A DNA stretch of 64,000 bases from Cylicocyclus nassatus (GCA_958299035.1 CATQJL010000112.1:14918880-14982879), one strand, 5' to 3'. Shown: positions 1 through 13,097, counted from the stretch's first letter. Notes: generated by a model not told the origin, from the sequence alone. Numbers and translations are program-made.

Positions 1-754
1 AAAAAAGTCTTCCGACTTCTTCAAAGCTCCGCTCGAATGATTGCGGAAATGGAGCTGCAAGGGCTTGGAAGAAACATGCGAAGATCACTCTATTTCGAAG
101 CGTTTGTATTGTAGTTGTCGAGGGACTTCAGGGTAAAACAGTAAATCTCCCTATTTTTGAATCACCGTCAAAGTATGGTCTCATTTCATAAAGCTCCTTT
201 TTTGTTTTGATGGAGTATAATTGCAAAACGTAAACAATGAGGTTTTCATAGTGCTATGCGAAAGTTCTCGAGTTATTTTTCTTGCTTGAGAAGATAAGGA
301 GACCAATGCACGTTACAGCTAAAAATGGAAAGAAAAATTGGACAGTAAAAATTGAGGAACATATCAGGGGCCGTAGTGATATGCCCTAGAAACGTCACAA
401 CATGAACGAGCTAGGGTCGCGACGGGTCAGACCGGATCATGAATCTATACAGGGAGCTCAACCATAATCCCGGCCATTGAACAATTAATCGGCTACATTC
501 CAACCACCTATCAAATCAAGGTTGGGAACCTAACACGAGGCTTGCAAATGTCTCCGCAAAACTAGAGAATCCACCGGCATCGAACTTTGACTGGCACATG
601 GTGCTTACTATACCGAACGCTTCGTGGCTGCGATTTGCATTCGATAAATGTAGAAACAATCCTGTGATAACAGGCAGATCAACCGGGCAATTAACCCGTT
701 CTTTTTCGTGCTAACGCATCTCAATGTAATTTTCATCATATATGTTTTGATCTA

Positions 755-950
755 GGCCCCGGACAGTCACGCCGATCATGGCGACTGAATCGCGACGAGA
801 CAACTGTTACAACATCATTCCATGCCGACCAACTTGCATTTCGGTTGTGATACTTTTGCAGCCCGAAATTTTTGAATGTGAAATGAAAATGAATGGAAAT
901 GTTGGCGATTGAGTCGCGACGATCAAATCGCGTGAAGTCTGTCCGGGGCC
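755..950. mobile_element. Small inverted-repeat element (GGCCCCGGACAG)
   Basis: The ends GGCCCCGGACAGTCACGC and (mirrored) GGCCCCGGACAGACTTCACG enclose inner repeats GGCGACTGAATCGCGAC and GGCGATTGAGTCGCGAC. Flanks CTA and TTA fit a degraded TWA duplication. No gene seen here. Confidence 0.55.
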
Positions 951-1235
951 TTAGGTTGATCTTTCGTACTCTCGTTTATCCCAGGTCCCCAGCCCGGCGT
1001 AGTCGGCTTTAGCCTCGCGCTCCTTTTCTTTTCTTCTTTTTTATTTCTTTTCACCACCGCGCACTGTCTCTAAAAAAAGTGGAGATGATATATTAGTTTG
1101 AGAGGATACGTCATGTATAACAATAAGAGTACAAGCTTTGGCTCGGCTAAGGTCACGATATGCGCTGACGGGTAGGTTGAAAGATAGCCTGTTAATCGAC
1201 AGATGGTATGCGGAATGAAAGTGTGCTCGAGCTTA

Positions 1236-1343
1236 GGCTGCGTTCATACTGATTCGGAAGTTCGGGAACAGTTCCAGCACAGCGCTCTAACTAAACACTG
1301 TCATGGAACTGTTCTCGTACTCTGAGATTAATAGAACACAGCC
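1236..1343. mobile_element. 108-base Harbinger-type miniature element
   Basis: Same family as 59642-59748: begins GGCTGCGTTCATACTGAT, ends with a mirrored CAGCC, TTA on both sides (1233-1235 and 1344-1346), and shares GGAACAGTTCCAGCACA. Confidence 0.75.
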
Positions 1344-2983
1344 TTAGTGCGACCTCGTTTGTGAGGGCTACTACTGGCTCAGAAATAATGTGTGCAATCC
1401 GTTACAAAGAGAATGTTTGACGAGAAGAATGTTTGACGAGTTTGAGAACGCCTAAATGGGCACCCACCTGCAAGACCTTCATTTTTGAATGGAAATGAAA
1501 TTACAAGCAACACCTTCATGATCCTTTCTTCGGACCGAATTGAGAAGCAGCTCGCTGCAACTGCTAACGAATTAAGGTACATAGAAAGATGATCGGTTGG
1601 AATAAGTTTTGTGTACAGACAAGGTTACTGCTATCAATTCTCACCTCTTATGTTGTATGGATCCTCGGGTGTAAGTATTTACGCAAACTCAGTGGCATGA
1701 TAACAAATAAGGAAGTTTATACCTCTCTGATATCCTTTTGGGACTTATTTTCACACTATCTGGTTTTGGGAATAAGAACAGTACCGTAGTGCAGTTTTCT
1801 CAGTGGCCTCGTCAGTAGTTTTCAAGGAAGTTCCGAAAGTAAATCAGTGCGAAAATAATAAACCGCAGGATAATGAACATATTGTCAAAAAATGGTACTT
1901 ATGATTGTTGATGTCTTTGAGAGAGTGAATCGAAATAAGAATAAATTAGAAAACACTGCGAAGAACAGTGAAGGCCATTGTGATTTGGCAGCTCCTTGCT
2001 TATCTGCGCGTTTCTTGACGTGACAAATGAAAAACACAAAAGCACAATTGATTTCCGGAATGCAAAGCTCTTTACCATTCCTCTGTAAGGTTACTCAGAT
2101 TCCGTTCCTTTGTGATTTGTTATTTGGTTCAGATGCGGTGACTCTAGCGGTATGGTTAGCGTCATCTAGCGTGAATATAAGAATGCAACATTTGCTTGCT
2201 TGAACTAAGCCGAACGTGTGCGTCATGATGTTTTGCAGAAGGAACTCAAGATTTCAAATGCCACTTTTTCAATGGATCTCAAAAAGTTTGGTTTGCCTAC
2301 CAGGAAAGAAAATCTTTCCAACAGTCTTCCGCACGAATATGTCTGAGTATTAAATGACCTAAACGAGAAGCCTGCTGACTTAAAAGGGAAGGATACTTGG
2401 TGGTCATGGCCTTTTGAGATGAAACGTGCACCACTGAATGCATCTTGAAGCGCTGATTCTAGATCTGGCTTCGTTATCTCCTGTGCCCTCTTCCAAAAGA
2501 GTTATGAACATTTCTTGTCACCAAAATTTGCACTGTTTTGATCACAGGGTTCACCAGTATGCTTGTTACGGTACTTACGCACTACAAAAAGCGTCCAAAT
2601 AAAATAGATCTTTTGGGTTTGGAAGAATTGTCTCCGACATATCCGAGACTAAAAAGTCTGGATACTGACGATTTTGACTGCCTAGATCTCGTGAAATCAA
2701 TATGAAAAAGTCTATAACTTTGTTTGAAGAAGCGCACAACAGATAATGAACATTAATTTGTAATCAGCGTTTTAAGACGCATCTACTGGTATACATCTCA
2801 TGCAGTAGGCCACGGTCACCAAGCACCCTTCCCTTGCTAGAATAATAGCTGCATACGAATTTTACGATACGCACAAACTTCCTCTGAGCTTTTTTCGCAG
2901 CAGGCTTCGTTCCTTGAGGATCGCCACACCTGTGTGATGGGGTAAAAGTATTATGCAAGACTTTACCTCACTTTACCCAATAT

Positions 2984-4324
2984 TGCAGTCATACCTTCGA
3001 TACATAGAGCCACGTACTCTGGTAACCTTCACTTTGAGGACTAGGAGGGGACACAACCTTCACATGAAAAAGACGAAAGTCATCCGGAGCTTCGGCCCGG
3101 ATGTCTTATCCTGACTATATCGGAACGAATGTTTATGAAGCAAATATGGGAAATAATGTCTTTATATCTCAGCAAAACCGAGAATTTGCGTTTTCATAGC
3201 CTTTTTTATTTTAAAGGTGAAGGTTTCTGTGGAATTTTCGCTAGAATTCAGGACAAAATTTGTCAGTTGATCTCTCATTTGAACAAAATCGAAATTTAGA
3301 AGTTTAGGGAAGTTATTGGAGTTAAATAAAAACGAGTAACTGCGCTTAAATCTTGCGCAGAGAGTCGCGCACGAAAACGCTGGTCTACTCGTTAATGAGT
3401 GATTTTCAAAGCCTGGGACGTTGTCAGTTCTCCTCCTCGTGTCATGACGAGCAGAATGATATATAATGTTACAGGGTTTCGTTGAGACCCCGCGGAGATT
3501 TACGACCAGAGCCAAATGCCCCGTCGGCTCTGGTCTGTCTCCGCTGCTTGTCTGCGTCTCCGCGCGCTGCGCGCTACCTCGCTACCCCAAACGCGGGGCG
3601 CGGGGCATTTGGCTCTGGTACCCTTTTCTTCGCTGTTTCGAACCCAATGTTAGCAAGCTATATATCATTATGAAGTTCTTGATCTCTATTTTCACGCTGA
3701 TAACGTCCCAGAACCACATTTTTTGATTTGATCGAGAAATCCGGCAAAAACCTTGTTTTCGAAAATCTCTTGTTTTTCTCCTAGTTTAACTCTTTTCACG
3801 TGGTTTTTTCGCGCATTCTATTGATCTTGATTCTGTTCATAATCCAGACAACCACCCAGCCCTTACCTCTTCGGTTATGGCGGAATTTTTTGCAAAAAAC
3901 CGTGAAAAGTGCGTTTTTCTTTACCTTGTTCTGTTTCAGTGCTTTCGCATCGATTTTTTCAAGCTTGGGCGATTGTTGCTCAGAACGATAAGCGCAACAA
4001 TCCAGACAACGTCCCAGGAAACATGAACGTCAATGCGGGGGGTAAAAATTTAAAGGACGCATCAAAAATCAAACCCGGTGCTGCGAATTGCTGGTCCTGG
4101 AGCGAAAACTTGCATTTTGAAAAGCCGCCAAATGAAGGATTTCAAACCTCATTGTAGCGTTTTTATTTGATTTTTAGCAGTTCCTTTTGCTTTTTATATC
4201 TGTTTTACGTCATTTTCTCTTCTCTGATTTTTTAAAAACAACCTTCACTATTTATGAGGCCAGAGGTTCAAAAAACCTTCACTTTTGACGCCCTTTCTCT
4301 AGACTATCGAAGGTATGATTGCAG
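2984..4324 (+). mobile_element. ~1.3 kb inverted-repeat element, full copy (TCATACCTTCGATA family)
   Basis: Left end TTGCAGTCATACCTTCGATA, right end mirrored CTGCAATCATACCTTCGATA. Sub-terminal motif ACCTTCAC recurs several times at both ends. A GC-rich inner stem pairs CCAGAGCCAAATGCCCC (about 3508) with its mirror (about 3602-3618). Short frames across it are not conserved between copies. I see no transposase. Further copies or pieces: 6184-7650, 7651-14905 (interrupted), 36185-36768, 38240-38480 and 55450-55760 (inverted). Confidence 0.65.
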
Positions 4325-4378
4325 TAAACACGAATTAGGCTCATCCGCGCAAATGAGCTCACCTGCGCTTCCTATGCA

Positions 4379-5535
4379 TTAGCTGGCATACCGACTTCGC
4401 CCTGGCAAAACAATAGGCTAAAAGTTAACATCGCTATTCCTGTACAACCCTTCCTCTTGCCCGCTTCTACGTGCCGATTCCTTATCCTCGTTTTATTGTC
4501 GTAATCAGCATGCCCACTCACCCCCTGTGCTCTCCCAGCCTCGTAGCCCAAATTTTGCAAAAAATTGAAAAAAATTGATAAAAACAGATAATTCCTAGAA
4601 ACTGATGTTGTACTCGTAATCAGTAGGCTCACTTACTTCTTCCCAGCCCCGCAGCTCAAACTTTGCAAAATGCGGTAAATCGACATCGATCGATAACGAA
4701 AAGTAGCCTGCGCTCGCCCGGCACCGTAGTGTTTGTATGTAAAGTTTGGTTTATGGAATTTTTCATTCGGCACATACGTACACAAACACAATACAGGCAC
4801 ACAGTCAGACAAACACACATTCAGCTTTATTCATTAGGTCGTCCCAAAAGTTCTTTCGCACCATTTTCAAAAAATCATAACTTCTGATTTTTCCGACCGA
4901 TTTTATTTTTGTATGCAAGTGTAAGTCATGTTCTTTATAATGACTCCTTAGCTGCTTACTAATGGTTATCCGTTGCATAGATAAGAGCGGTAGAAGAAAA
5001 TTAGTCAAAATTCGAATTTTCTGCGTAGGGTCATAAAAAATCGGAAACTTGCAACAAAAATCGGAGCAGTCAGTATTGTAGGTACTTTCACCAGCATTTT
5101 CTCACAGTGCAAAGTTTGCGCCGATTGAGCGTTTCTATGAAAAGTTACAATTTTCCTGAAAAATGCCAAAATAAATCATTCGCTCTTTTCCACTGCTTGC
5201 TTGTAAATCATAACTTTTCATAGAAACGCTTAATCGGCGCACACTTTGCACTGCTAGAAAGAGCTGGTGAAAGTACAATACGACTGCTCCGATTTTTGTT
5301 GCAAGTTTCCGATTTTTTACGACTCTACACAGAAATTCCGAATTCTGACTAATTTTCTTCTACTGCTCTTATCTATGCAAGGATGACCATTGATAAGCAG
5401 ATAAGGTGTCATTATAGAGAGTATGACTTACTCTTTCAAATAAAGTTAAAAGCTGTCAAATCGGTTGGAAAAGTCCGAAGTTATAATTTCTCGAAAATGG
5501 TGCGAAAGAACTTTTCGGGACGACTTAATATAAGA
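4379..5535 (-). mobile_element. Helitron interrupted by a mariner-type element near its 5' end
   Basis: Minus strand: starts TCTTATATTA (5535) and ends GCCAGCTAA (CTRR) at 4379, preceded on the plus strand by A. Interior includes CAGCCTCGTAGCCCAAATTT-like array units and a CACAC/CAGAC microsatellite. The right flank is C rather than T, so this end is slightly degraded. Split by 4837-5525. Confidence 0.6.
4837..5525. mobile_element. mariner-type palindromic element (GGTCGTCCCAAAAGTTC)
   Basis: TA at 4835-4836 and 5526-5527; ends GGTCGTCCCAAAAGTTC and mirror AGTCGTCCCGAAAAGTTC. Long arms meet near 5180 (CGATTTTTGTTGCAAGTTTC and mirror). Non-coding. Confidence 0.7.
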
Positions 5536-6183
5536 CTAGCGACCTTACGGGTTGCTAGAAAGTGGGTTAAGACAGATATGTACATCAATAAGTGCCTAGT
5601 CAATGCTAGCAATAATTCCACATAAGCTTCTTTCTTTGAAGCTCCTGTTCCACAATGACTGCTGAGACTACCTTTGCTAAATGAGAAATTATCCCAAAGA
5701 AGCTAAACACATAGCGACTGTGTTTGATCCATTTTCAGACACATACTCTAGCCAAAGTTAATATCTCATTCACCTTTCTGCGCTTAACAAGGTTTTCTCG
5801 GCAAACATGACAAAACTCTGTACGTAGTTTTGAAGATATCCCATTGAGACTGCTCGGCTTCTTTTATTTTCCAAAAGATAATCATGCCGATGAATATTTT
5901 CCGTTAAATTGAGCTTTCCGTCCCACCGCCTTCAATTATGTGGCTTGAAAAACGCGAATATGTCAAAATAGGCTTTCTGAAACTCCAAATTCAGATTTAG
6001 GGTTGAGGACGCAAAATCCAACAAAATGGGGAAGCAGAGTTGTTCTGAGATACTTATGGCTGTGTGCGCTATACTCGCTTCAGTTTGAGGTTCGCAATTG
6101 CTGTGCTGGCGACATTCGGACCTGCAAGATCTGCGCCACTTCTGGGGCGATTTTAGGCTACGTAGATTACCTATCTCACAGCG

Positions 6184-7650
6184 GCATACCTTCCGATAGA
6201 GCCACGTACTCTGGTGACCTTCACTTTAAGCGTCATGATAGAACACAACTTTCACCTAGAGAGAAGTACGGAAGTATCCGGGGCGAAGCCCTGGATATTA
6301 TGACATAACTAATGACATATCCATATAGGGACAAATGTGAATGAGGTAAATATAGTGGTGACATCCAAAAGAAGCTCAAAAAACCAAGGATTGCGTTTTT
6401 ATGGCCTTTTTTTGCTGAAAAGGTTTTTATTCAAAAATTCAAATAGGAACTGGGGCAAAATTTCTCAATTAACCTTTCCCTGGACTGCGATTGAACGTTG
6501 GGAGTTCATGAAAGCCGCTGGAGTTCAGTAGAAACGAGAGATTGCGCTCAAATCTTGCGCAGAGAGTCGCTACATAAATGCTGGTCTATCTCGTTATGGA
6601 GTGATTTTCAAGACCCACGACGTTGCCAGTGCTCCTGGCCGTCTCATGAGGATAACAACGATATATAATGTTATAGGGTTTTGTTATGACCCCGCGGAGA
6701 TAAATGACCAGAGCCAAATGCCCCGCCGGCTCTAGTCTGTCTCCGCGGCTCGTCTGCGTCTCCGCGCGTTGCGCGCTACCTCGCTACCTCAAATGCCGGG
6801 CGCGGGGCTTTTGGCTCTGGTACCCTTTTCTTCGTTGTTCGGAGCCCTATTATGACAATCTATGTATCATATTAAAGCTCTTGATCTCTATTTTTACGCT
6901 GACGACGTCGCAAGACTTTTTTGTATAACTAAAGGAGAAGTCCGGAAAAAACGGCGTTTTTGAAAACCTCTTGTTTTTTTCTTCAACACCTTTCACTTGG
7001 TTTTTTGTGTATTCGATAGGTCTTGTTTCTTTTCTATGATGTAGACAACGTCTCCAAGCTTACTTCTTTGCTAATGCCGGTTTTTTGTGAAAATTACTGA
7101 AAGGTGCGGTTTCTTTACCTTGTTCTCTTTTAGTGCTTTTGCAACGAATTTTCTCCAGCTTGGACGATACTTGCTCAGAATGATGAGCGGAAGAATCCAG
7201 ACAACGTCGCAGGATAGGAAACGACTATGCGGGGGTGAAAGTTTAAAGGACGCATCAAAAATTAGATTGGCGTCGATGTGCAACATATCTTTTCAGACGT
7301 GTTTAACATGTTCATTTTAGTTGTTGACAAGTTTTCCTTCTTTCGGTCTCCCAACTACCGCCACAACTAAACAGCGCTTTTGTTAATTGGAAAAGAACTT
7401 TGTTCTTGTTGCCACCCAATTTAACTGGCAATCCTGAAGAGGAAACTGTGCATAGGAAATCACCAAGTTAAGGTTTCAAATTTGGTGAGCTATCCTCTGG
7501 TTTATATGAATTTTTCATGTTTCCTGGTTTAATTCATATCTCTAATTTCCATCTATTTTTCTAACAACCTTCACTTTTTATAGGGGGCAGGAACTCAAAC
7601 AACTATCACTTTCAGGCTCTGTCTCTTGACTATCAAAGGTATGGTCACGA
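6184..7650 (+). mobile_element. ~1.3 kb element family, second copy
   Basis: Runs from GGCATACCTTCCGATAGAGCC to TATCAAAGGTATGGTCACG with the same internal order as 2984-4324: tract GAAGTATCCGG, CCAGAGCCAAATGCCCC stem, TTGCTCAGAA block. The right end runs straight into the interior of a third copy at 7651, suggesting a tandem or recombined pair. Confidence 0.6.
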
Positions 7651-8065
7651 GAGGACACAACCTTGACCTGAAAAAAAACAGAAGTCATCCGGCTTTGCCC
7701 CAGATGTTGTAATCCTGATATCCTGATATGTCGGAACGATTGTGGATGAAGCAAATATAGGGAAGAATAATTTTAGATTCCCTCAGCGAAACCGAGAATT
7801 TACGTTTTTATACCCTTTTTTACGTTAAAAAGAAGGTTTCTGTGAAAGGTATCCAGAATTAAGGACAGCTTTCTCAGTTAAACCCTTGTTTGACCAAAAC
7901 TGAGTTGCTGAAGTTTATGAAAGCTGTTGAAGCTAAATAAGAACGAGGAACTGAGCTTAAATCTTGCACAAAAGGTCGCGCACGAAAATGCTGGTCTATC
8001 TCGTTAGTGAGTGATTTTCAACGTTGAGACGTTGTCAGCGCTCCTCGTCGTGTCATGATGATCAG

Positions 8066-8984
8066 GGGCAATATGTATCAATCGCCCGTCGGTAAGTTAC
8101 TTGGACAGGTAGTTTCCGCTTCACAGCTCGGTGCTCTGGGGATCTGTGTCCTTGCTTGTCACTCAGGTTTTGGAGGTTCTCCTACCCTAATATTGTAGCA
8201 CAATAAATAGCAGCACTTTGCTGTGCACTTTGGTGCTTCACTTTGCATAAGCTGAGATAATTCGTTATTTGTATGATCCCGAACGGAATCTCCCACTGAT
8301 CACGCTCATTTTCAAAGTTATTTATATCCGCAAAAACTCAATGAAAACGTCACAGAGTTTTGCTGTCGATCTATTACGACAGTGCTACGCATGCTCTTAG
8401 TAGCACAGACGAATTGTGCAAATTTTGAGCTCTTCGATAAAGCCCAACTCGTAAGCACAGGTTCATCGAAGATTTTTTCAACTCAATTTTTCGCTTGTTT
8501 CTTTCACAAACATGCGTAGCATTGTCGTAATAAATCGACAGCAAAACTCCGTGACGTTTTCATTGAGTTTTTGCGGACATAAATAACTTTAAAAATGAGC
8601 GTGATCGGGTGAAAGATTCCGTTCGGGATCATACAAATAACGAATTTCAGCTTGTACAGCAAAGTGTTGCTACCTATTGTGCTATAGGCCGTCCGCGCAG
8701 GTCGCGGAGAGTGCGCAAGGTGTGTATTGCGCGTACTCCTCTTTCCTCGTGCACTCTCGTCGCCTGTTTTTCTCTGCGCTTCTTCCAGTCGTGAACTGCC
8801 TTCATTGTACGCAACAGCGTCTCTCTCCGTGCGCAGCGCGGACGGCCTATACGATATTAGGGTAGTAGAGCCTCCATAAGATGAACAAACAAGGAAGAAC
8901 ACAGATCCTTAGAGCACCGAGCTATGAAGCGAAAACTACCTGTTCGGGTAACTCACCCGGACGGGCGATCGATACATACCGCCC
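8066..8984. mobile_element. Palindromic element (~920 bases)
   Basis: The left end GGGGCAATATGTATC and right end GATACATACCGCCCC begin arms of several hundred bases (for example GCTCGGTGCTCTGGGGATCTG mirrored near 8903). Removing it restores the host sequence ATGATCAGAATGATAT. The right arm holds an extra GC-rich ~160-base stretch (8688-8850) with mirrored TAGGCCGTCCGCGC and GCGCGGACGGCCTA ends, a further small insertion. Confidence 0.65.
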
Positions 8985-9405
8985 CAGAATGATATGTTAC
9001 GGTGAAGGGTAAAAAGTGGGACAGCTCGATTTTTTTTACGTTTTAAGATTTTTTGTGCTACCAATAACAAGCAGGCTGCAACTCAAACTTCGCTTACATA
9101 ATCGACCTTCGCCTATTATTCTGGCAACGCGTTACCACTCCTCTCTCATAACCGTACGCGTGGCGTCATGAAGAACTCCGACAGGGCTTTTTGAACAACT
9201 CTCAATCTTGCACTGCTATATCGTAAAGTCGTAAAGCAAATGGCATACCATTCGAAAGAGCTTTTCATGCTCTTTTGAACGATATGTTAAATGCTCAAAA
9301 TTTCTTCCAAATTTCAGGAAAAATTGCGAAAAAACCCTAAAAAATAGCTATTTTTGCGCAATAAAAAACCAAAAAATTATGTATTGCCTATATTTTCCGA
9401 AAATA

Positions 9406-10088
9406 CAGGGTGTCCGTAAAGTATGTATACACTGTTTGAACGTTAACATCTCTTTTTCCAAGAAGTCTTTTGCTTTGCTTCAGGTACCATTTTGTAGAGC
9501 TGAGCTGGCTTCAACTTAGTTGCAGTATAGAACGAATCACCCATCTCTCCTTATTACTGTAGGGTCACGGTGGAAACTTCAAAGGGGGTTTTGAGCCATG
9601 AAAGGCCATATTCTGCTTCAAAAAGAAAACAAAACAGCCTAAAAACATTTACACTAGGCTAATTAGAGCTGCTAATTCTAATTGTAAAGTTTCCAACTTA
9701 TTATGATGCTTCACTGAAGATTTATGCCAGGTAAGAGGTAGCGGCCATTTTTTCAATGTTCCTAGAAAGTGCGGTTACACCGTTTAGAAAGCTTCGCAAT
9801 CTTGTGAATTGTTGAGTAATGAACTCAGCGTCCATAAAAACCCTATTACACAAGTTTTCAAGTTTTTTTGAAAAAATTTGAAATGGCAGCTTTTTCCACA
9901 TTGACACCATATGTTTGAAATTTCCACCGTAATCCTACAGTAATGAAGAGAGATGGGTGATTCATTCTGTAATATAAATCTAAGTTGAAGCCAGTTCTAC
10001 AAAATGGTACCTGAAGCAAGGCAAAAGAATTCTTGGGAAAAGAGATATCAACGAGCAAACAGTGTATACATACTTTACGGACACCCTG
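9406..10088. mobile_element. mariner-type element CAGGGTGTCCGTAAAG
   Basis: Perfect-looking ends CAGGGTGTCCGTAAAGTATG and mirror; TA on both sides (9404-9405 and 10089-10090); 683 bases, the same size class as 23097-23773 and 56977-57652. Internal arms share TGAAGCCAG and ATGAAGAGAGATGGGTGA-like blocks. No intact transposase. Confidence 0.7.
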
Positions 10089-10551
10089 TAGATAAAATCT
10101 GAGACGAGCTGCACTTGGATGGACAAAGCGTAAAAAGCTCTCTCAGATGTACCTAAAAACATGCATTCACCTGGAAGGAATTGAATAACGCGTATCTTCG
10201 TTCTCGAAGCTGCTAATGGCCATGTTTCCTGACTTTGGAAGTTGAGACCACCAAGCCGTCGTGGGTTTGGTGACTTTCCCACCATCCACTCCAGCAGTGG
10301 TACTTTGGATGGTCTCACATGTTTCACTGCGCAGATACTGCTCAAAGTTCATAATTTGTCGAAGTGATTAACTTTGCATTTCAGCAAGTATAAAAATTAT
10401 TAACCACTAGCTGGCTTACCCGGCTCCGCCGTATCCGGACCAAACTTGGCACACATACACTTCGGGCCCCGGCGCGTGTCACAGTCCACTTTTCGTTATC
10501 GATCGATGTCGATTTTACCGATTTTTATCGATTTTTTCGCAGAGTTCACCT

Positions 10552-11290
10552 ACAGGGCTAGGAGTTGGCACAGGGGGGAAGTGAGCATGGGGATTCCAAA
10601 TACAATATTAGTTTTCAGAATTATCGGTTACTTTTATTGATTTTATCGATTTTTTGTAAATTTTGACATGCGAGGCTGGGATTTTGCACAGGGGGTAATC
10701 GAGCATGCTGATTACGAACACAATATTAGTTTTCAGGATCGTCCATTACTTTTATCGATTTTATCGATTTTTTTGTAAAGTTTGACCTGCGGGGCTGGGA
10801 GTTTGCACAGGGGGGTAATCGAGCATGCAGATTACGAATACAATATTAGTTTTTGGAATTATCCATTACTTCTATCGATTTTATCGATTTTTTTGCAAAG
10901 TTTGAGCTACGGGGCTGGGAGTTCGCAAAGGGGGGTAATCGAGCATGGGGATTCCGAATACAATATTGGTTTTCAGGATTATCGATTACTTTTATCGATT
11001 TTATCGATTTTTTTGCAAAATTTGAGCTAGGGGGATGGAATTTGGCACAGGGGTGTAATCGAGCATGCTGATCACCCCCACGGGGGTGATCAGCATGCTC
11101 GATTACCCCCCTGTGCCAAATCCCAGCCCCGTAGCTCAAATTTTGCAAAAAAATCGATAAAATCGATAAAAGTAATGCACGATTTTAAAAACTAATATTG
11201 TATTCGGAATCCCCATGCTCACTTACCCCCCTGTGCCAACTCCCAGCCCCGTAGCTCGAATTTTGCAAAAAATCGATAAAATCGATATCG
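10552..11290. repeat. ~120-base tandem array with a central inversion
   Basis: Direct units start near 10570, 10690, 10811, 10931 and 11050, each with CACAGGGGGGTAATCGAGCA and a TTTATCGATTTTATCGAT block. At about 11068-11093 the array turns over in a perfect palindrome (CTGATCACCCCCA / TGGGGGTGATCAG-type arms) and two inverted units follow. Related units occur in 11880-12240 and 4500-4700. Confidence 0.8.
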
Positions 11291-11481
11291 ATCGATACGA
11301 AAAGTAGCCTATGACACCCGCCGGGGCCCGATGTGTATGTGTGCCAAGTTTGGTCCGGATCGGTTCAGAAATGGAATTTTCTATTCGGAACATACGTACA
11401 CACATACAGACAGACAGACATACATACCCTCGATATCATCCCATATGTCTTCCCTCAACACGACGTGGATTACGTGGCTTG

Positions 11482-11650
11482 ATGAGGCGCCGCCTCGCCT
11501 CGGGCTCGCGCCACGTTGCGAGCGCATCATTTGGCACGACGTGGCGCTCAGTACAACGTGGCGCAGGCTTTTCCACGTTCTTGTTGTTGCCACATCACGC
11601 CGAAGATGCGCACGCAAACGTGGCGCAAGCCTGAAGCGAGGAGGCGCCTC
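11482..11650. mobile_element. GC-rich miniature inverted-repeat element
   Basis: Ends TGAGGCGCCGCCTCGCCTCG and mirror TGAGGCGCCTCCTCGCTTCA, with inner CGCCACGTT repeats. It interrupts the microsatellite of Helitron 10407-11738 and is strikingly richer in G+C than its host. Confidence 0.6.
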
Positions 11651-11664
11651 ATACGTACACACAT

Positions 11665-11695
<31 letters not shown>

Positions 11696-11760
11696 TACAG
11701 ACATACATACAAACAGACATTCAGCTTTATATATAAGATGTAAATGACCTTATATAGGTA

Positions 11761-13097
11761 CTAGCTTGCTTGCCCGGCTCCGCTCGGCCCTGTCAAAACA
11801 CTGTAATAAAGTTCCCATCCCTATTCCTGTAAAGCCTTTTCCTGTGCCCACTTCTACACTTCATTTCCCGTTCCCTGTGTTGTTTTCGAAATCAGCATGC
11901 CCGCTTACCCCTCCTGTGCCAACTCCCAGCCCTGTAGCTCAAACTTTGCAAAAAATCGATAAAATCGATAAAAGTAATCGATGATTCTGGAAACTAATAT
12001 TGTATTCGGAACGCCATGCCCACTTACCCTCCTGTGCCAACTCCCAGCCCTGTAGCTCAAACTTTGCAAAAAATCGATAAAATTGATAAAAGTAATCGAT
12101 AATTCTGAAAACTAATATTGTATTCGGAATCGCCATGACCACATACCCCCCCCCCCCTGTGCCAACTCCCAGCCCCGTAGGTGAACTTTGCAAAAAAAAT
12201 CGATAAAAATCGATAAAATTGATATCGATCGATAACGAAAAGTAGACACCCGCCCCGCCCCGAAGTGTATTGTGTACCAAGTTTGGTCCCGTTCGGCTGA
12301 GAAATGGAATTTTCTATTACGTACAGACACACAAGCAGACATTCAGCTTCATATATTAGGTTGAACCGAAAGTTCTGTCGCACCATTTTCAAAAATTCAT
12401 AACTTCTTTCCCTCGCAATGATTTTGCGCAGTTTAAATTTTATTAGAAAGCGCAAAGCACGTAGTTTCCCAAAGCCCCTGGAAACTTTCCAACATGCTCA
12501 GGTTGCAGAGATAAAAATGAAAGAACGAAATCATCCAAAATTCGGAATTTTTAAGCAAGAATTCTAAAAATTCAGAAACTGTGCGATAAAATCCAGAGAA
12601 GCCATTATCGTAATTTTTCTTACATTTAATTACTAACTGTGTCAAGTTGGTGCTGATCGAGATCTTCTTTCAGAAGTTATGAATTTTTGAAAAAAAATGC
12701 CAAAAAATCCATTTCTTAAGAATTCTTAGGAAATTGATTTTTCGGCATTATTTTTCAAAAAATCATAACTTTTGAAAGAAGGGCTCGATCAGCGCAAACT
12801 TGACTCAGATAGTGATCAAATGTAAGGAAAATTAGGATAATGGCTTTTCTGGATTTTATCGCACTGTTTCTGAATTTCTAGAATTTTTGCTTAAAAATTC
12901 CGAATTTCGGATGATCTCGTTCTATCATTTTTATCTCTGCCACCTGAGCATATCGGAAACTCCCCAGGAAGCTTTTGGAAACTACATGCTTCACGCTTTC
13001 AGACAAAATTTGAACTGTGCAAAATCGTCGTGGCCGAAAGAAGTTATGATTTTTTGAAAATGGTGCGACAGAACTTTCGGTTCAACCTAATATGAGA
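11761..13097 (-). mobile_element. Helitron interrupted by a mariner-type element near its 5' end
   Basis: Minus strand: begins TCTCATATTA (at 13097) and ends AAGCAAGCTAG at 11761, with A on the plus-strand left and T on the right. Contains three ~118-base array units and a CAGACATTCAGCTTCATATA tail. The TA-flanked element 12359-13087 splits that tail. Confidence 0.65.
12359..13087. mobile_element. mariner-type palindromic element (GGTTGAACCGAAAGTTCTG)
   Basis: TA at 12357-12358 and 13088-13089. Ends GGTTGAACCGAAAGTTCTG and mirror. Arms of about 350 bases (CGCACCATTTTCAAAAATTC and mirror). No protein: frames seen here are arm readthrough. Confidence 0.7.

Larger units (their letters stand above)
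10407..11738 (-). mobile_element. Helitron with ~120-base tandem and inverted repeat array
   Basis: On the minus strand it starts TCTTATATATAAAGCTGAAT after A (plus-strand T at 11739) and ends CCAGCTAG before T (plus-strand A at 10406). Close to the 3' end is the GC-rich GGCGGAGCCGGGTAAGCC. Microsatellite (TGTC/TGTA)n lies near the 5' end. The middle is an array (next entry), plus a GC-rich insertion at 11482-11650. Non-autonomous: no Rep/helicase. Confidence 0.7.

Noticed and set aside
3508..3618. GC-rich stem-loop considered as a structured RNA gene
   Set aside because: It recurs at the same place in each copy of the ~1.3 kb element (6705-6815, 13260-13365), so it is part of the element; no RNA polymerase III boxes were recognised.
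11311..11747. 138-codon and overlapping frames
   Set aside because: They read the CAGACAGACA microsatellite and a GC-rich miniature element of a Helitron.
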